NCBI GenBank assembly: GCA_020344315.1 | Contig: CP070820.1 | Location: 702,699 to 748,796, forward strand | From: Candidatus Bathyarchaeum sp. | GTDB taxonomy: Archaea; Thermoproteota; Bathyarchaeia; Bathyarchaeales; Bathyarchaeaceae | Direction of reading: 5' to 3' | Length of the DNA stretch: 46,098 bases | Shown here: piece after piece, positions 16,861 through 24,511 of the stretch | How the letters are laid out: each line of letters opens with the position of its first letter | How positions within the stretch are numbered: the stretch's first letter is position 1 | Notes under the pieces: generated by a model | Told to the model about the DNA's origin: nothing | The model's database searches: none | The model's input: the letters and a program-made list of their open reading frames with translations, nothing else | Made by a program: the position numbers and the translations under genes

Positions 16861-17397
16861 TTACCCAACTAGCAACTCTTCAAAAAGGTTCTTCCGCTTA
16901 ATAACAATTAGTGCCATCAGAATAATCCCCATAATACCCTGCATCCACAAATACCCAAGGGATTCTCCAAAAGCGAAAAAGAATGGACTAGGTGTGGCGT
17001 TGGCTGAGAGGAAAGGCCAGAAAATTGGGTTATACGGGTGGTTGGTTACATCTAGTAGAACATGGGAGATGCTTCCGACAAAGACTGAGAATGCTAGAGT
17101 GAAAGAGAGCTTGCATTTAAGTTCAACTCGTTTCTTTTCAACCCGAAAGAAGTAGCTTACCAGAGGTGGGTAAACTCGAATTGTGACTATTATCGCTAGA
17201 AATGTTCCGATTGTGGCTGAACCCAATAGACTGTGTAAGACCAATCGATTAGGTCCCTGAGACCCAAACAGCAGTGTTATGATGGGTATCTCTAGGTCGG
17301 GAAGCATGCAGCCTACAGCAAGCCCGGGCAGACTGAGTCTTTTGTCAAGCTTGTAGAGAAAATAGGCGACGGGATAATGAAACAGAGTTAAAGGCAA
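16861..17397 (-). CDS. DUF4184 family membrane protein
   Basis: 178 residues. It starts MPLTLFHYPVAYFLY, with PGLAVGCMLPDLEIPI next and HVLLDVTNHPYNPIFWP later; the conserved H, PD and HxxxD residues are those of the DUF4184/YdjM-like metal-dependent membrane hydrolase group. Five or so helices. The start is a TTG at 17397; a stop codon lies four codons upstream in frame, so no earlier start exists. Function unproved. It lies 20 bases upstream of the Fpg-like gene and may be co-transcribed with it. Confidence 0.75.
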   Translation of the reverse strand: MPLTLFHYPVAYFLYKLDKRLSLPGLAVGCMLPDLEIPIITLLFGSQGPNRLVLHSLLGSATIGTFLAIIVTIRVYPPLVSYFFRVEKKRVELKCKLSFTLAFSVFVGSISHVLLDVTNHPYNPIFWPFLSANATPSPFFFAFGESLGYLWMQGIMGIILMALIVIKRKNLFEELLVG

Positions 17398-17608
17398 AGA
17401 TCGTCACTTCCCGCTTTCTGTAAGCATTCGCTCTTGAAACATATAACGTCTTCATTGATTGATTACTCCTTCAAATCCAGACTTGAACAGGAGTATCCGC
17501 CATAAACAGCAAGACACAGCCAGAAAACAGCGGGAATTCGAAAGAAGACTTTTTTAAAAAAAAAGAGGGGGGTGGTGGTGTATCCAGTTTAGGAACTTTT
17601 GCACTTGT

Positions 17609-18199
17609 TTAAGGTACTATCGAGGGTGATGGAAACAGTATGTATTTGCCGTATGAATAGTTCAAGCCAAAGAGACCTACAGCTTTCCAGTGACCACTCC
17701 GATATCTGCCCCAGAAGAAATCTCCGTCGTAGAATCCAGCAAAAACGCCGTTACCGTAAATTCCCCAGCAACGCTTTCCCAAGTTATCTTGGCCCACGAA
17801 AAAGCCATTTCCAACGTAGCCCCACATGATATGTTTGCCATCATGAGTATACAACAGGAACCTAGTTCGTCTAGAAATTAGTTTGGCATCAGTCTCTTCG
17901 TATGTTTTAGGCACGATCTCTTCTAGTTTTGCAACATCAATTTCTGGAGGTTCGCCAACTTGGTTAGTTACAGAGTTTTGAGATTGCTCCTGTAATTGTT
18001 CCCTTACAGGATCGTTACTCTCAGGCGTCACTGGGACTGCATTTGCCTGCAATTGGTTTGAAACATTTGCTTTATTTGCCAAAGCCGCGTTCTTTGCTAA
18101 GGTTGCATTTGATGCGAACACTGAAGTTGCCATTATTCCTATGAGCAACATCGACACCACAGCTATTGAAATTGCGATTCTCTTTCTCATTTTTCTCAA
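17609..18199 (-). CDS. Exported protein with WG-type aromatic/glycine repeats
   Basis: 196 residues. Signal peptide about 7-30 (RIAISIAVVSMLLIGIMATS, then VFAS). A low-complexity N/A/Q/E linker (about 30-100) leads to a C-terminal domain with about three repeats of the form WGxYxxGxF: MWGYVGNGFFVGQ, WGIYGNGVFAGFYDG, FWGRYRSGHW and YSYGKY. The repeats resemble short beta-hairpin repeats. No anchor is seen, so it is probably secreted or cell-wall bound. Family not recognised. Confidence 0.7.
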   Translation of the reverse strand: MRKMRKRIAISIAVVSMLLIGIMATSVFASNATLAKNAALANKANVSNQLQANAVPVTPESNDPVREQLQEQSQNSVTNQVGEPPEIDVAKLEEIVPKTYEETDAKLISRRTRFLLYTHDGKHIMWGYVGNGFFVGQDNLGKRCWGIYGNGVFAGFYDGDFFWGRYRSGHWKAVGLFGLNYSYGKYILFPSPSIVP

Positions 18200-18296
18200 C
18201 CGCCTCAGAAATATTGGCAGGATTTGACTTTAGGCAACCGATGGAAAGGCATGAAAAGGCAATTTCAATCCGAGAAGGAGCTTTTCCAAGAGGAAA

Positions 18297-19622
18297 TTAT
18301 TCTTTGATGTCGTATTTGTTCTTCACGCGTATTAGATTCTGTCTTCTGAACTTGGAGGTTCTTATGATGCTCATTCCTTCCAGCCGTTTAACCAATCTCC
18401 AAGTGGTTGTTCTCGGAAGCTTAACATAGTCATAGAGTTCCGCTTCAAAAGCCTCACCATTGTTATCAACCAAGAATTGGATGGCTTGCTTTTCTTCCGG
18501 CATCAAATCCTTATGTTCCCTAAATATTCGCTCAATGTCTATTCGCCTTTTTTTCTTCCTAATCTCATGGTCTTTAGGTTTCCGTCTTGATCGGTAAACA
18601 AAGAAGCAGATGGCAATGATGGCTGGGGCGAGGATGGCTGCAAGAATTCCGTAAAGAAGGAGCGGTTCGGTTTCTTCTGGTTGAGAAGTCACATCTTCAT
18701 CGGATAAGGGAGTTTCGGCTCCTTCAGCCTTGGTTTTTGCTTGAATTGCCAAGTTTGATGCTTGGGTATAATCTCCGTTGTCATATGCGCTGTTGGCTTG
18801 GTTGAGCAGGTCTTGGGCTTCAGTTAGCCCTAGGGTTCTTACTTCATTCTGGGCGTTAGTTATTGCATCTTCAGCTTCATCTATTTGAAGCTGGGCTTGG
18901 GTTGCTGTTTGGTTGATTTGGATTGCCAAGTTTTTGGCTTCGTTTCCTAAAGTTTCAGCTTCTACATAATTTCCGAGGTTGAAAGCGTCCAGCGCCTCTG
19001 TGAGCTTTGTTTCAGCTTCTGTGATGTTGATGCCAAGGCTTGTGATCCCGTTGATGGTTGTTTCAGCTTCATCCAGCACTATTTGTGCGTGCTCTTTTGT
19101 TCCAACGACGCCTATAACATAGGTTACTTCGATTAAGCTGGCATTCATCTGAAGTTCTACTTTGTTGTCGCTGGTCATTATCGTTTCTGGGACTTGATTC
19201 AGGCTTATGATCGTGGTTTCTTCCGGTAAAATTATCATTGTGGTTATTGGGGCAGTTATATTCAGAGTCCAGAATCTTCCCTCTTTTGAGGTTAAGTCCT
19301 GCGTGAGATACGTAATCTCGACTTCGTCTGTCCCAAGGCTGTAAACGCTGATTGTAGAGTCTGTCAAGGAGTAGTCTAGAGGCAAACCGTCCTTATTGAC
19401 GACCAAGAGGTCCTCCAAAACCTGACCAAACACGGTGATGTTCTGGGTGGGAAATGTTGGGTCCACCAGAAGCTTATAGTCGATGAAAACGAAACCGTCT
19501 GGATAAACTGTTAAGAACAGGGCTTCGGGTGTTATCTCTTCTGATATGGCTGGGTGAGAAGTTAGTGCCAGAAGAAAAAGTAAAGTGAATAGCAGATAGG
19601 CTGTTGCCCGTTTTTCCCTCAA
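18297..19622 (-). CDS. Membrane-anchored winged-helix regulator with extracellular coiled coil
   Basis: 441 residues. Signal segment about 7-27, a beta-rich outer domain (about 30-175), an alpha-helical region of EA-rich repeats (about 175-310: 'LGNYVEAETLGNEAKNLA', 'YDNGDYTQASNLAIQAKTK'), one transmembrane helix (about 322-345) followed by RSRRKPKDHEIRKKKRR, and a cytoplasmic winged helix (about 365-440: EAELYDYVKLPRTTTWRLVKRLEG). It should read an outside signal and bind DNA inside the cell, a one-component membrane regulator. The neighbour at 19702 has similar outer repeats and may be its partner. Confidence 0.7.
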   Translation of the reverse strand: MREKRATAYLLFTLLFLLALTSHPAISEEITPEALFLTVYPDGFVFIDYKLLVDPTFPTQNITVFGQVLEDLLVVNKDGLPLDYSLTDSTISVYSLGTDEVEITYLTQDLTSKEGRFWTLNITAPITTMIILPEETTIISLNQVPETIMTSDNKVELQMNASLIEVTYVIGVVGTKEHAQIVLDEAETTINGITSLGINITEAETKLTEALDAFNLGNYVEAETLGNEAKNLAIQINQTATQAQLQIDEAEDAITNAQNEVRTLGLTEAQDLLNQANSAYDNGDYTQASNLAIQAKTKAEGAETPLSDEDVTSQPEETEPLLLYGILAAILAPAIIAICFFVYRSRRKPKDHEIRKKKRRIDIERIFREHKDLMPEEKQAIQFLVDNNGEAFEAELYDYVKLPRTTTWRLVKRLEGMSIIRTSKFRRQNLIRVKNKYDIKE

Positions 19623-19701
19623 GAGGCTTCACTTCTCTTGCAAAAAGGTGTAGAGTATATACGTAAAACTTTTGTGTACTATAGATTCAGGCTGGAGCAG
19701 C

Positions 19702-20676
19702 CTATTTGCATGTCGTGGGTCCTGTATTTGAGAGGGCGTTGTTTGCCGCTTGAACACCAGTTGGAGTCGCGGTTACTGAGGGGGAGAGATATTTACGAGA
19801 CTCGTCTTCCCACTTTTTTGCTTCTTTAAGTTCCTCAATTGCTTCGTCAACTTTATCTTCTTCTATGAGGTCTCCGGCGTTTTCTAATCTATTCTCAGAG
19901 TTGTCTAGGGCAGTGATGGCGTTTGTTTTGTTTTGTGCTGACAATGATGTTGATTGTGTTATGTTTTCTTTGCTCTCGGATACTCTTTCTTGAGCTGCTT
20001 CCAGATACTTCTCGGTGCTCGATGCCTTCACAAGATTGACCAGTCTATTCAATAATTCTTTTGATTCGACAAGTAACCTTCTGACTGCGCGTAGTTCTTC
20101 GATAACACCATCAAGGTTCAATCTGTTCAGTTCTCTTGTGGCAGTTTCCAAACGGTTTCTTGCTGTTGCAAGTTTATTGTCGATGGCTGTTGTGTTGTAT
20201 TTTGGTGGTGCTTTTGCTGTTAGGTTTTCTAATCTTTCTATATGTTCGTAGGCTCGAGTTATGTTAGCTTTTAAATTGATTGTCTTTTGAGCGGTTGCCT
20301 CTGTTTCTGTCGGTTCCACTGGCGACGCTTCTTGGAGTAAGATCAGGGTCTCTTTGAGGTTTTGCATTGCCTCAACTGCTTCGGAGCTTGCTTCATCATA
20401 GTTTTCTGCGTTCATTAGTCTAGCAGCTTCTTCGGCATGGGTGATGCCTTCATTGTATTTTGTTTCAGCGTTTGGTGGCACCGGAATGCTCTGGGCATTA
20501 AGTCTGCTGAAAGCCTCGTCTGTGCTTGTTTTGACTGTGTCAAGGATGTTGAGAAGTGTTTCAGCTTTCACCCTCTGCTCCTCACTGCTTAGAACTAGAG
20601 TTGGGTTCAGAATCGTAAAGGTCATTGAGAGAACAAGGGTTAGAATTATTATTATCACTATTTTTTTGGGGTTCAA
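19702..20676 (-). CDS. Exported alpha-helical repeat protein
   Basis: 324 residues. Signal peptide about 5-30. The rest is almost wholly helical, with short repeats such as 'LMNAENYDEASSEAVEAMQ', 'LNLDGVIEELRAVRRLL' and 'KVDEAIEELKEAKKWEDE', like the outer helices of the neighbouring membrane regulator at 18297. It ends in a low-complexity T/A/P tail and lacks a membrane anchor. It lies upstream of the regulator on the same strand with an 80-base gap. Probably a secreted or surface protein; no enzymatic motif. Confidence 0.65.
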   Translation of the reverse strand: MNPKKIVIIIILTLVLSMTFTILNPTLVLSSEEQRVKAETLLNILDTVKTSTDEAFSRLNAQSIPVPPNAETKYNEGITHAEEAARLMNAENYDEASSEAVEAMQNLKETLILLQEASPVEPTETEATAQKTINLKANITRAYEHIERLENLTAKAPPKYNTTAIDNKLATARNRLETATRELNRLNLDGVIEELRAVRRLLVESKELLNRLVNLVKASSTEKYLEAAQERVSESKENITQSTSLSAQNKTNAITALDNSENRLENAGDLIEEDKVDEAIEELKEAKKWEDESRKYLSPSVTATPTGVQAANNALSNTGPTTCK

Positions 20677-20901
20677 TACCTGATTTTGCCCTCCTTAGGA
20701 GATATACATTAGATAAGGTAATTGTTAGATTTTAGGAAACCCGTGAAAAAATGTGGAAAAGACGTTTCGAGTTGGGAATCTGACATCAAGTTAGTAGGAA
20801 AGGGGTAGGTCATTGTAGTTATTTCTGATTTTGGAAAATATGGAAAACTTCATCTTCAAGAAAAGAAATAAATGCCCTAAGCTACCTTGAAACACTCCAT
20901 T

Positions 20902-20992
20902 GCGGTCGTAGTCTAGTTTGGAAGGACATCAGCCTGCCAACATAAAAGGCGGAACGCTGACGACCCGGGTTCAAATCCCGGCGACCGCACCA
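20902..20992 (+). tRNA. tRNA-Gly(GCC) with a 15-nt intron at position 37/38
   Basis: Acceptor GCGGTCG (20902-20908) pairs with CGACCGC (20982-20988), then A and encoded CCA. D stem GTCT/GGAC, anticodon stem TCAGC/GCTGA. Removing 20940-20954 (ACATAAAAGGCGGAA) gives loop CTGCCAC with anticodon GCC. The intron GGCGG pairs with CTGCC of the loop and leaves the 3' bulge AAC, a reduced BHB at the canonical site. T arm CCGGG-TTCAAAT-CCCGG is perfect. Confidence 0.95.
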
Positions 20993-21088
20993 ACATCTGT
21001 CTAAGGACACAAGTTTTGAACGTTTCCTTTACTGAGAAAAAAATTCTTAATAGAGGCATGCTGCTATTAGATGCGGTTAGTTGAATGT

Positions 21089-21178
21089 GCGGTCGTAGTC
21101 TAGCCTGGTTAGGACACAGACATCAGGTGTAAGCCTTCCAAGCCTGCTACCCGGGTTCAATTCCCGGCGACCGCACCA
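21089..21178 (+). tRNA. tRNA-Gly(TCC) with a 13-nt intron at position 29/30
   Basis: Acceptor GCGGTCG (21089-21095) pairs with CGACCGC (21168-21174); discriminator A and CCA are encoded. Removing 21120-21132 (ACATCAGGTGTAA) restores stem CAGGC/GCCTG with loop CTTCCAA, anticodon TCC. A BHB fits: outer GG/CC, central ACAC/GTGT, bulges AGA and AAG cut after their second base. The central helix closes directly on the intron loop, without inner stem. The intron is among the smaller ones possible for BHB splicing. Confidence 0.93.
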
Positions 21179-21435
21179 CTTTAATCAAATTATTGTTCTC
21201 GAATTTTTTTGCTGTTCGCTGGATTTTTTGGAAAAATGCTGTTTTCAACAATACGCTGTTATTTGGAGCCTAATAGCAGTGCTATGTTGAAATCAGCTTT
21301 TTTCTGAAAATTCTGGAAGCATAAGCTTGACACGAAAAAGTTGTAACATTCATATTAGGAGACTAACCTTAAGTGATTACTTATCTTTTTGTAATTATTT
21401 CTTAGTCTACAGCGTCAGCTTAGCATTGGTTGGTT

Positions 21436-21460
21436 GGGTTTAATTTTAACCCCCAAACCC
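21436..21460 (+). repeat. Palindromic repeat copy a
   Basis: GGGTTTAATTTTAACCC followed by CCAAACCC. First of four close copies sharing the core GGGTTAAATTTTAACCC plus a CCAAACCC-like tail; the tail sets the orientation. Confidence 0.6.
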
Positions 21461-21593
21461 AAACATATGCATGTTCGTGCGCGTGTGTATGGTGTTTGCG
21501 TGTGAGGGTAGTTAGGAGAGAGGACAAGAATGAAGACAGGTAGGAAACAGAGAGAAAATGCGTAGACAAGTAAACAGGAACATGTTTTGGGAT

Positions 21594-21617
21594 GGGTTTT
21601 GGGTTAAAATTTAATCC
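21594..21617 (-). repeat. Palindromic repeat copy b (opposite orientation)
   Basis: Plus strand reads GGGTTTT then GGGTTAAAATTTAATCC, the reverse of copies a and c. It sits 27 bases before the start of the 394-residue gene at 21644. Confidence 0.6.
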
Positions 21618-21643
21618 TAAAAAGATTTAAACATCACCTACAA

Positions 21644-22828
21644 ATGAATGTGATATTAATGCTTAATCGAATCTGGCTGTTGCTTGTAAGCACCATATTA
21701 ATCATAATTCTTGTTGTTTCAATAGTTTATGTTTTTGAAAAGGAAAAAGAAATTCCAGAGGGATTCTTTTTTGGTATTTCGTATGGCTTAAGTACAGTTA
21801 GTGAAGCGAAACTTCTGATAGATAAAGTGAAAGATTATACTAATTTTTTCCTAATCAACAATTGGGACATAAGTACAAACGAAAGTGCACTCACCGAAAT
21901 TTGTGACTATGCATCAGATGCTGGATTAAAGTTCATAGTGTTCTTTGACTTCATTGATATTTCTTCACATGGATACCCTTGGCATCATCAATGGGTGTTG
22001 TCCGCAAAAGATAGATGGGGCGATAAGTTTGCTGGAATATACATTTACGAAGAACCTGGAGGAAAGCAGATTGACACGGGGCTGTATGATGAATTTCATA
22101 ATGCACGAGCAAGAATGTTCGAAAATGTTTCCACATACAACGATGCTGCTGAAGTGTTTATTACCGAATTGCCAAAAGGTCCCAGTTTTCAGTTTCTACA
22201 AAATCTTAGCATAACAAAATTTGTTTCCGATTATGCCCTTTATTGGTTTGATTATTTAGCGGGATATGACGTACTTTTTGCAGAATTAGGCTGGAATCAT
22301 AGTACACCCATCCAAATTGGCCTTTGCCGAGGTGCTGCAAAAGCACAAGGTAAAGACTGGGGCACGATTATAACTTGGAAAAGCACACGAGAAAGCCCTG
22401 CATCAATTAAAACTGGTTCAGAGATGCTGGTGGATATGCGAATATCTTTTGAAGCCGGTGCACAATATGTTGTTGTCTTTAATTTTCCCCGTTTTCCAGA
22501 GAATAACCCTTTTGGGGTGTTAACTGAGGAACATTTTGTAGCAATGAAACAGTTCTGGCGATATGCCTTAAATCATCCAGATGATTTTGGAAAACGAAAT
22601 GGAAATGTGGCCTTTGTTCTTCCTAAAGATTATGGGTGGGGATTGAGGTCTCAGAATGATTTGATATGGGGACTTTGGCCAACCGATGAGCGTTCGCCAG
22701 TAATCTGGGAGAATATGATTAGGCTGAGGGAAAAGTATGACCTGCAATTAGACATAGTTTATGATGATTCAAGATTTAGTTATGAGCTGTATAATGAAGT
22801 TTTTCTTTGGAATTCCTCCATTAACTAA
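21644..22828 (+). CDS. Membrane-anchored protein of unknown function, probably TIM-barrel-like
   Basis: 394 residues. One N-terminal membrane helix (about residues 8-30) then a globular outside domain. The order of motifs (FFFGISYGLSTVSEAKLLID, FFLINNWDIS, LKFIVFFDFIDIS, FAGIYIYEEPGGKQID, YVVVFNFPRFPENNPFG) resembles sugar-active TIM barrels, with acidic residues at strand ends (IYIYEEPGG), but I recognise no named family. A TATA-like ATTTAAAC is centred near 21628, so a leaderless start at Met6 (21659) is possible. It is flanked by inverted copies of the palindromic repeat (21594 and 22963), which suggests it may have arrived as a unit. Confidence 0.6.
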   Translation: MNVILMLNRIWLLLVSTILIIILVVSIVYVFEKEKEIPEGFFFGISYGLSTVSEAKLLIDKVKDYTNFFLINNWDISTNESALTEICDYASDAGLKFIVFFDFIDISSHGYPWHHQWVLSAKDRWGDKFAGIYIYEEPGGKQIDTGLYDEFHNARARMFENVSTYNDAAEVFITELPKGPSFQFLQNLSITKFVSDYALYWFDYLAGYDVLFAELGWNHSTPIQIGLCRGAAKAQGKDWGTIITWKSTRESPASIKTGSEMLVDMRISFEAGAQYVVVFNFPRFPENNPFGVLTEEHFVAMKQFWRYALNHPDDFGKRNGNVAFVLPKDYGWGLRSQNDLIWGLWPTDERSPVIWENMIRLREKYDLQLDIVYDDSRFSYELYNEVFLWNSSIN

Positions 22829-22962
22829 GATTTATAATATAATGCGCGCCCACTGAGTCTAACAATGTAATTAGTGTTCTCCCTTGTTTTCATGTTCTAT
22901 AACTTTCTTGATGTCCCAATCGTTGAAGCCACAGTTCCAGCTGCAAATCCCCCTTTTTTTAA

Positions 22963-22986
22963 GGGTTAAATTTTAACCCCAAACCC
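22963..22986 (+). repeat. Palindromic repeat copy c
   Basis: GGGTTAAATTTTAACCC plus CCAAACCC, the best copy and in the same orientation as copy a. It lies just past the end of the membrane CHAT-like gene (minus strand, stop near 23000). Confidence 0.65.
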
Positions 22987-22999
22987 AACAAAAATTTTT

Positions 23000-23860
23000 T
23001 CAAGTTTTTTTGAAAATGATATCATTTTTCATTATCAAAACTGCCGGAATTTGGGAGACTGCTCTAGAAATTTCAAATGCGCTGGATAATGGATGACCTT
23101 TAGAAAGTAGTTCGTAAAACTGCTTTTCCCAAGATAGAAACTGCGAATCATAGATTTTGCCTACAATTGAAATCATATTAATCTTGCCCGCTAGCATAGG
23201 TGCTATGTGAATTGAGTCACACCAAGCCATAATCAACAGGTCTGGTCTAGAAACCGCTAGTAGCTTCTCAAACCCTTCTGAAGTTAGTGGAACATGAGGG
23301 GATAGAATAATTTCGCCTTTTGTTCTTACGCAGACAACCAAATGTAAAATATTAAAATTGTTGTTTGCCAGAAGACTATGAAGTTTGTCTGTGGTCAATT
23401 CTTCCTCTGTGGTTACATCCTTAAAAAATTGTGAAATAATCTTAACATCAGACTTGAACATCTCCAAATTCTTGAGTTCCCTTCCATAGAGTGGCACCGC
23501 GCAGAGCACCTTTGGTTTTGAAACCATTTTTACCTTCGAAATCGATTTGTTTGAACTTTCAATTTCTTTTATGTCAGAAACACTTTTCCCATAGAGAGAC
23601 ATGGGTCTATAAATTGCCATACCTGTGACTACAGCAACCAGCAGAAAAATAAGACCTATCATTCCAACAATCAGAATCGTTCTATCAAGTCCACTACTAA
23701 AGCTAACAGTAATTCCCATAATTGCTTCAACAATAAGTACTACCAAAACAAAAAACCCGAGCGGAGTCTTCACTGATTTGATTAAACTTTCTCTTGAGCC
23801 TCCGGAAAAGCCAGGTTTACTCTTTTTAGATTTTATTTCTTCGTCATTGGCTTCTGTCAT
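23000..23860 (-). CDS. Two-helix membrane protein with a CHAT-like cytoplasmic domain
   Basis: About 286 residues from the ATG at 23860. Two transmembrane helices (about residues 32-55 and 62-84) precede a soluble domain (about 110-286). This looks like a CHAT/caspase-fold domain: a strand ending ILHLVVCV (H173; C177 where the CHAT signature has the catalytic GHG histidine), then PDLLIMAWCDS with C214 at the usual nucleophile spot, and GHPLSSAFEISRA near the C-terminus. If the His is truly replaced, the protein may be a non-proteolytic member. The ATG at 23872 would lie before the start site predicted from TATATATTAAA at 23884-23894. Confidence 0.55.
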   Translation of the reverse strand: MTEANDEEIKSKKSKPGFSGGSRESLIKSVKTPLGFFVLVVLIVEAIMGITVSFSSGLDRTILIVGMIGLIFLLVAVVTGMAIYRPMSLYGKSVSDIKEIESSNKSISKVKMVSKPKVLCAVPLYGRELKNLEMFKSDVKIISQFFKDVTTEEELTTDKLHSLLANNNFNILHLVVCVRTKGEIILSPHVPLTSEGFEKLLAVSRPDLLIMAWCDSIHIAPMLAGKINMISIVGKIYDSQFLSWEKQFYELLSKGHPLSSAFEISRAVSQIPAVLIMKNDIIFKKT

Positions 23861-23883
23861 CAACGACGCCATTACCTTCTACA

Positions 23884-23894
23884 TATATATTAAA
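23884..23894 (-). promoter_or_regulatory. TATA box of the membrane CHAT-like gene
   Basis: On the minus strand TTTAATATATA is centred about 27 bases before the ATG at 23860, which points to a leaderless mRNA with that ATG at its 5' end. Confidence 0.5.
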
Positions 23895-24511
23895 CGCATT
23901 TAACGATTTTCGTTCACAAAATACCTTATCTTAGAATTTACCAATATACTAGCATTAACACCATAGCAGGCAGATTTGTAAATTACTATCACGTGAAGTG
24001 CTGACAGTAAGGCGCGTGTTATGTATTAGGATTTGGGATGCGCGCGCAAACTAGAGACGCCTGTTCAAGTTATTGCAGAGATTTGCCTTCAAACCGCTTT
24101 TCGGACTATGTGTCGGCTTTCCTAAAACAAGTTATCTTGTTCTATCGATAGCTAGTTTTTTTCCACAAACGGAGCATTTCCCTTCACCCGTTATCTTCGG
24201 CTGTTCTTTTACTTCAGCACCACAAAGACCACAGTTCATTCCATCTCACCTCCCCCTCTAAAAAGTCAACTTAACTCAACTATACAATGATTTATCGAAT
24301 ATAAATGCAGTAGGTTCAGCAATAATCCCTTCAAACACTACAAAATTATGCGCGCGTAGTCGTTTGGCGTAATCATTGTTGTTTATTGTTACAATTAACT
24401 CTGCGCGCGCCTTTGCGAGCCTATCTTGTATTGAAGTTTTAAGCAGCAATTTTATTTAACCAAAGTAGTGTAATTACATAACTAATTCTGTCTAGAAGTT
24501 GAAAATTAATT
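23895..24511. other. Mostly non-coding region with one microprotein gene
   Basis: AT-rich with several GCGCGC runs (about 24040, 24350, 24404). Apart from the microprotein at 24132-24239 and the promoter of the MFS gene (TTTATTTAA near 24450), I see no gene or RNA. Confidence 0.45.
24132..24239 (-). CDS. 35-residue zinc-ribbon microprotein
   Basis: Reads MNCGLCGAEVKEQPKITGEG then KCSVCGKKLAIDRTR: two CxxC pairs 16 residues apart, a complete minimal zinc ribbon. A very strong ribosome site GGAGGTGA lies six bases before the ATG, which is better than most genes in the window and argues it is translated. No family name. It lies between the membrane CHAT-like gene and the MFS gene. Confidence 0.65.
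   Translation of the reverse strand: MNCGLCGAEVKEQPKITGEGKCSVCGKKLAIDRTR

Larger units (their letters stand above)
21179..21643. other. Gene-free region with two palindromic repeats
   Basis: AT-rich, no gene seen. It contains two inverted copies of a palindromic repeat (21436-21460 and 21594-21617, listed separately) and a GT-rich stretch near 21473-21512. Confidence 0.5.

Noticed and set aside
17548..17582. T/A-run and G-rich stretch as a structured RNA
   Set aside because: Low-complexity sequence that could serve as a terminator, but no stem supports more.
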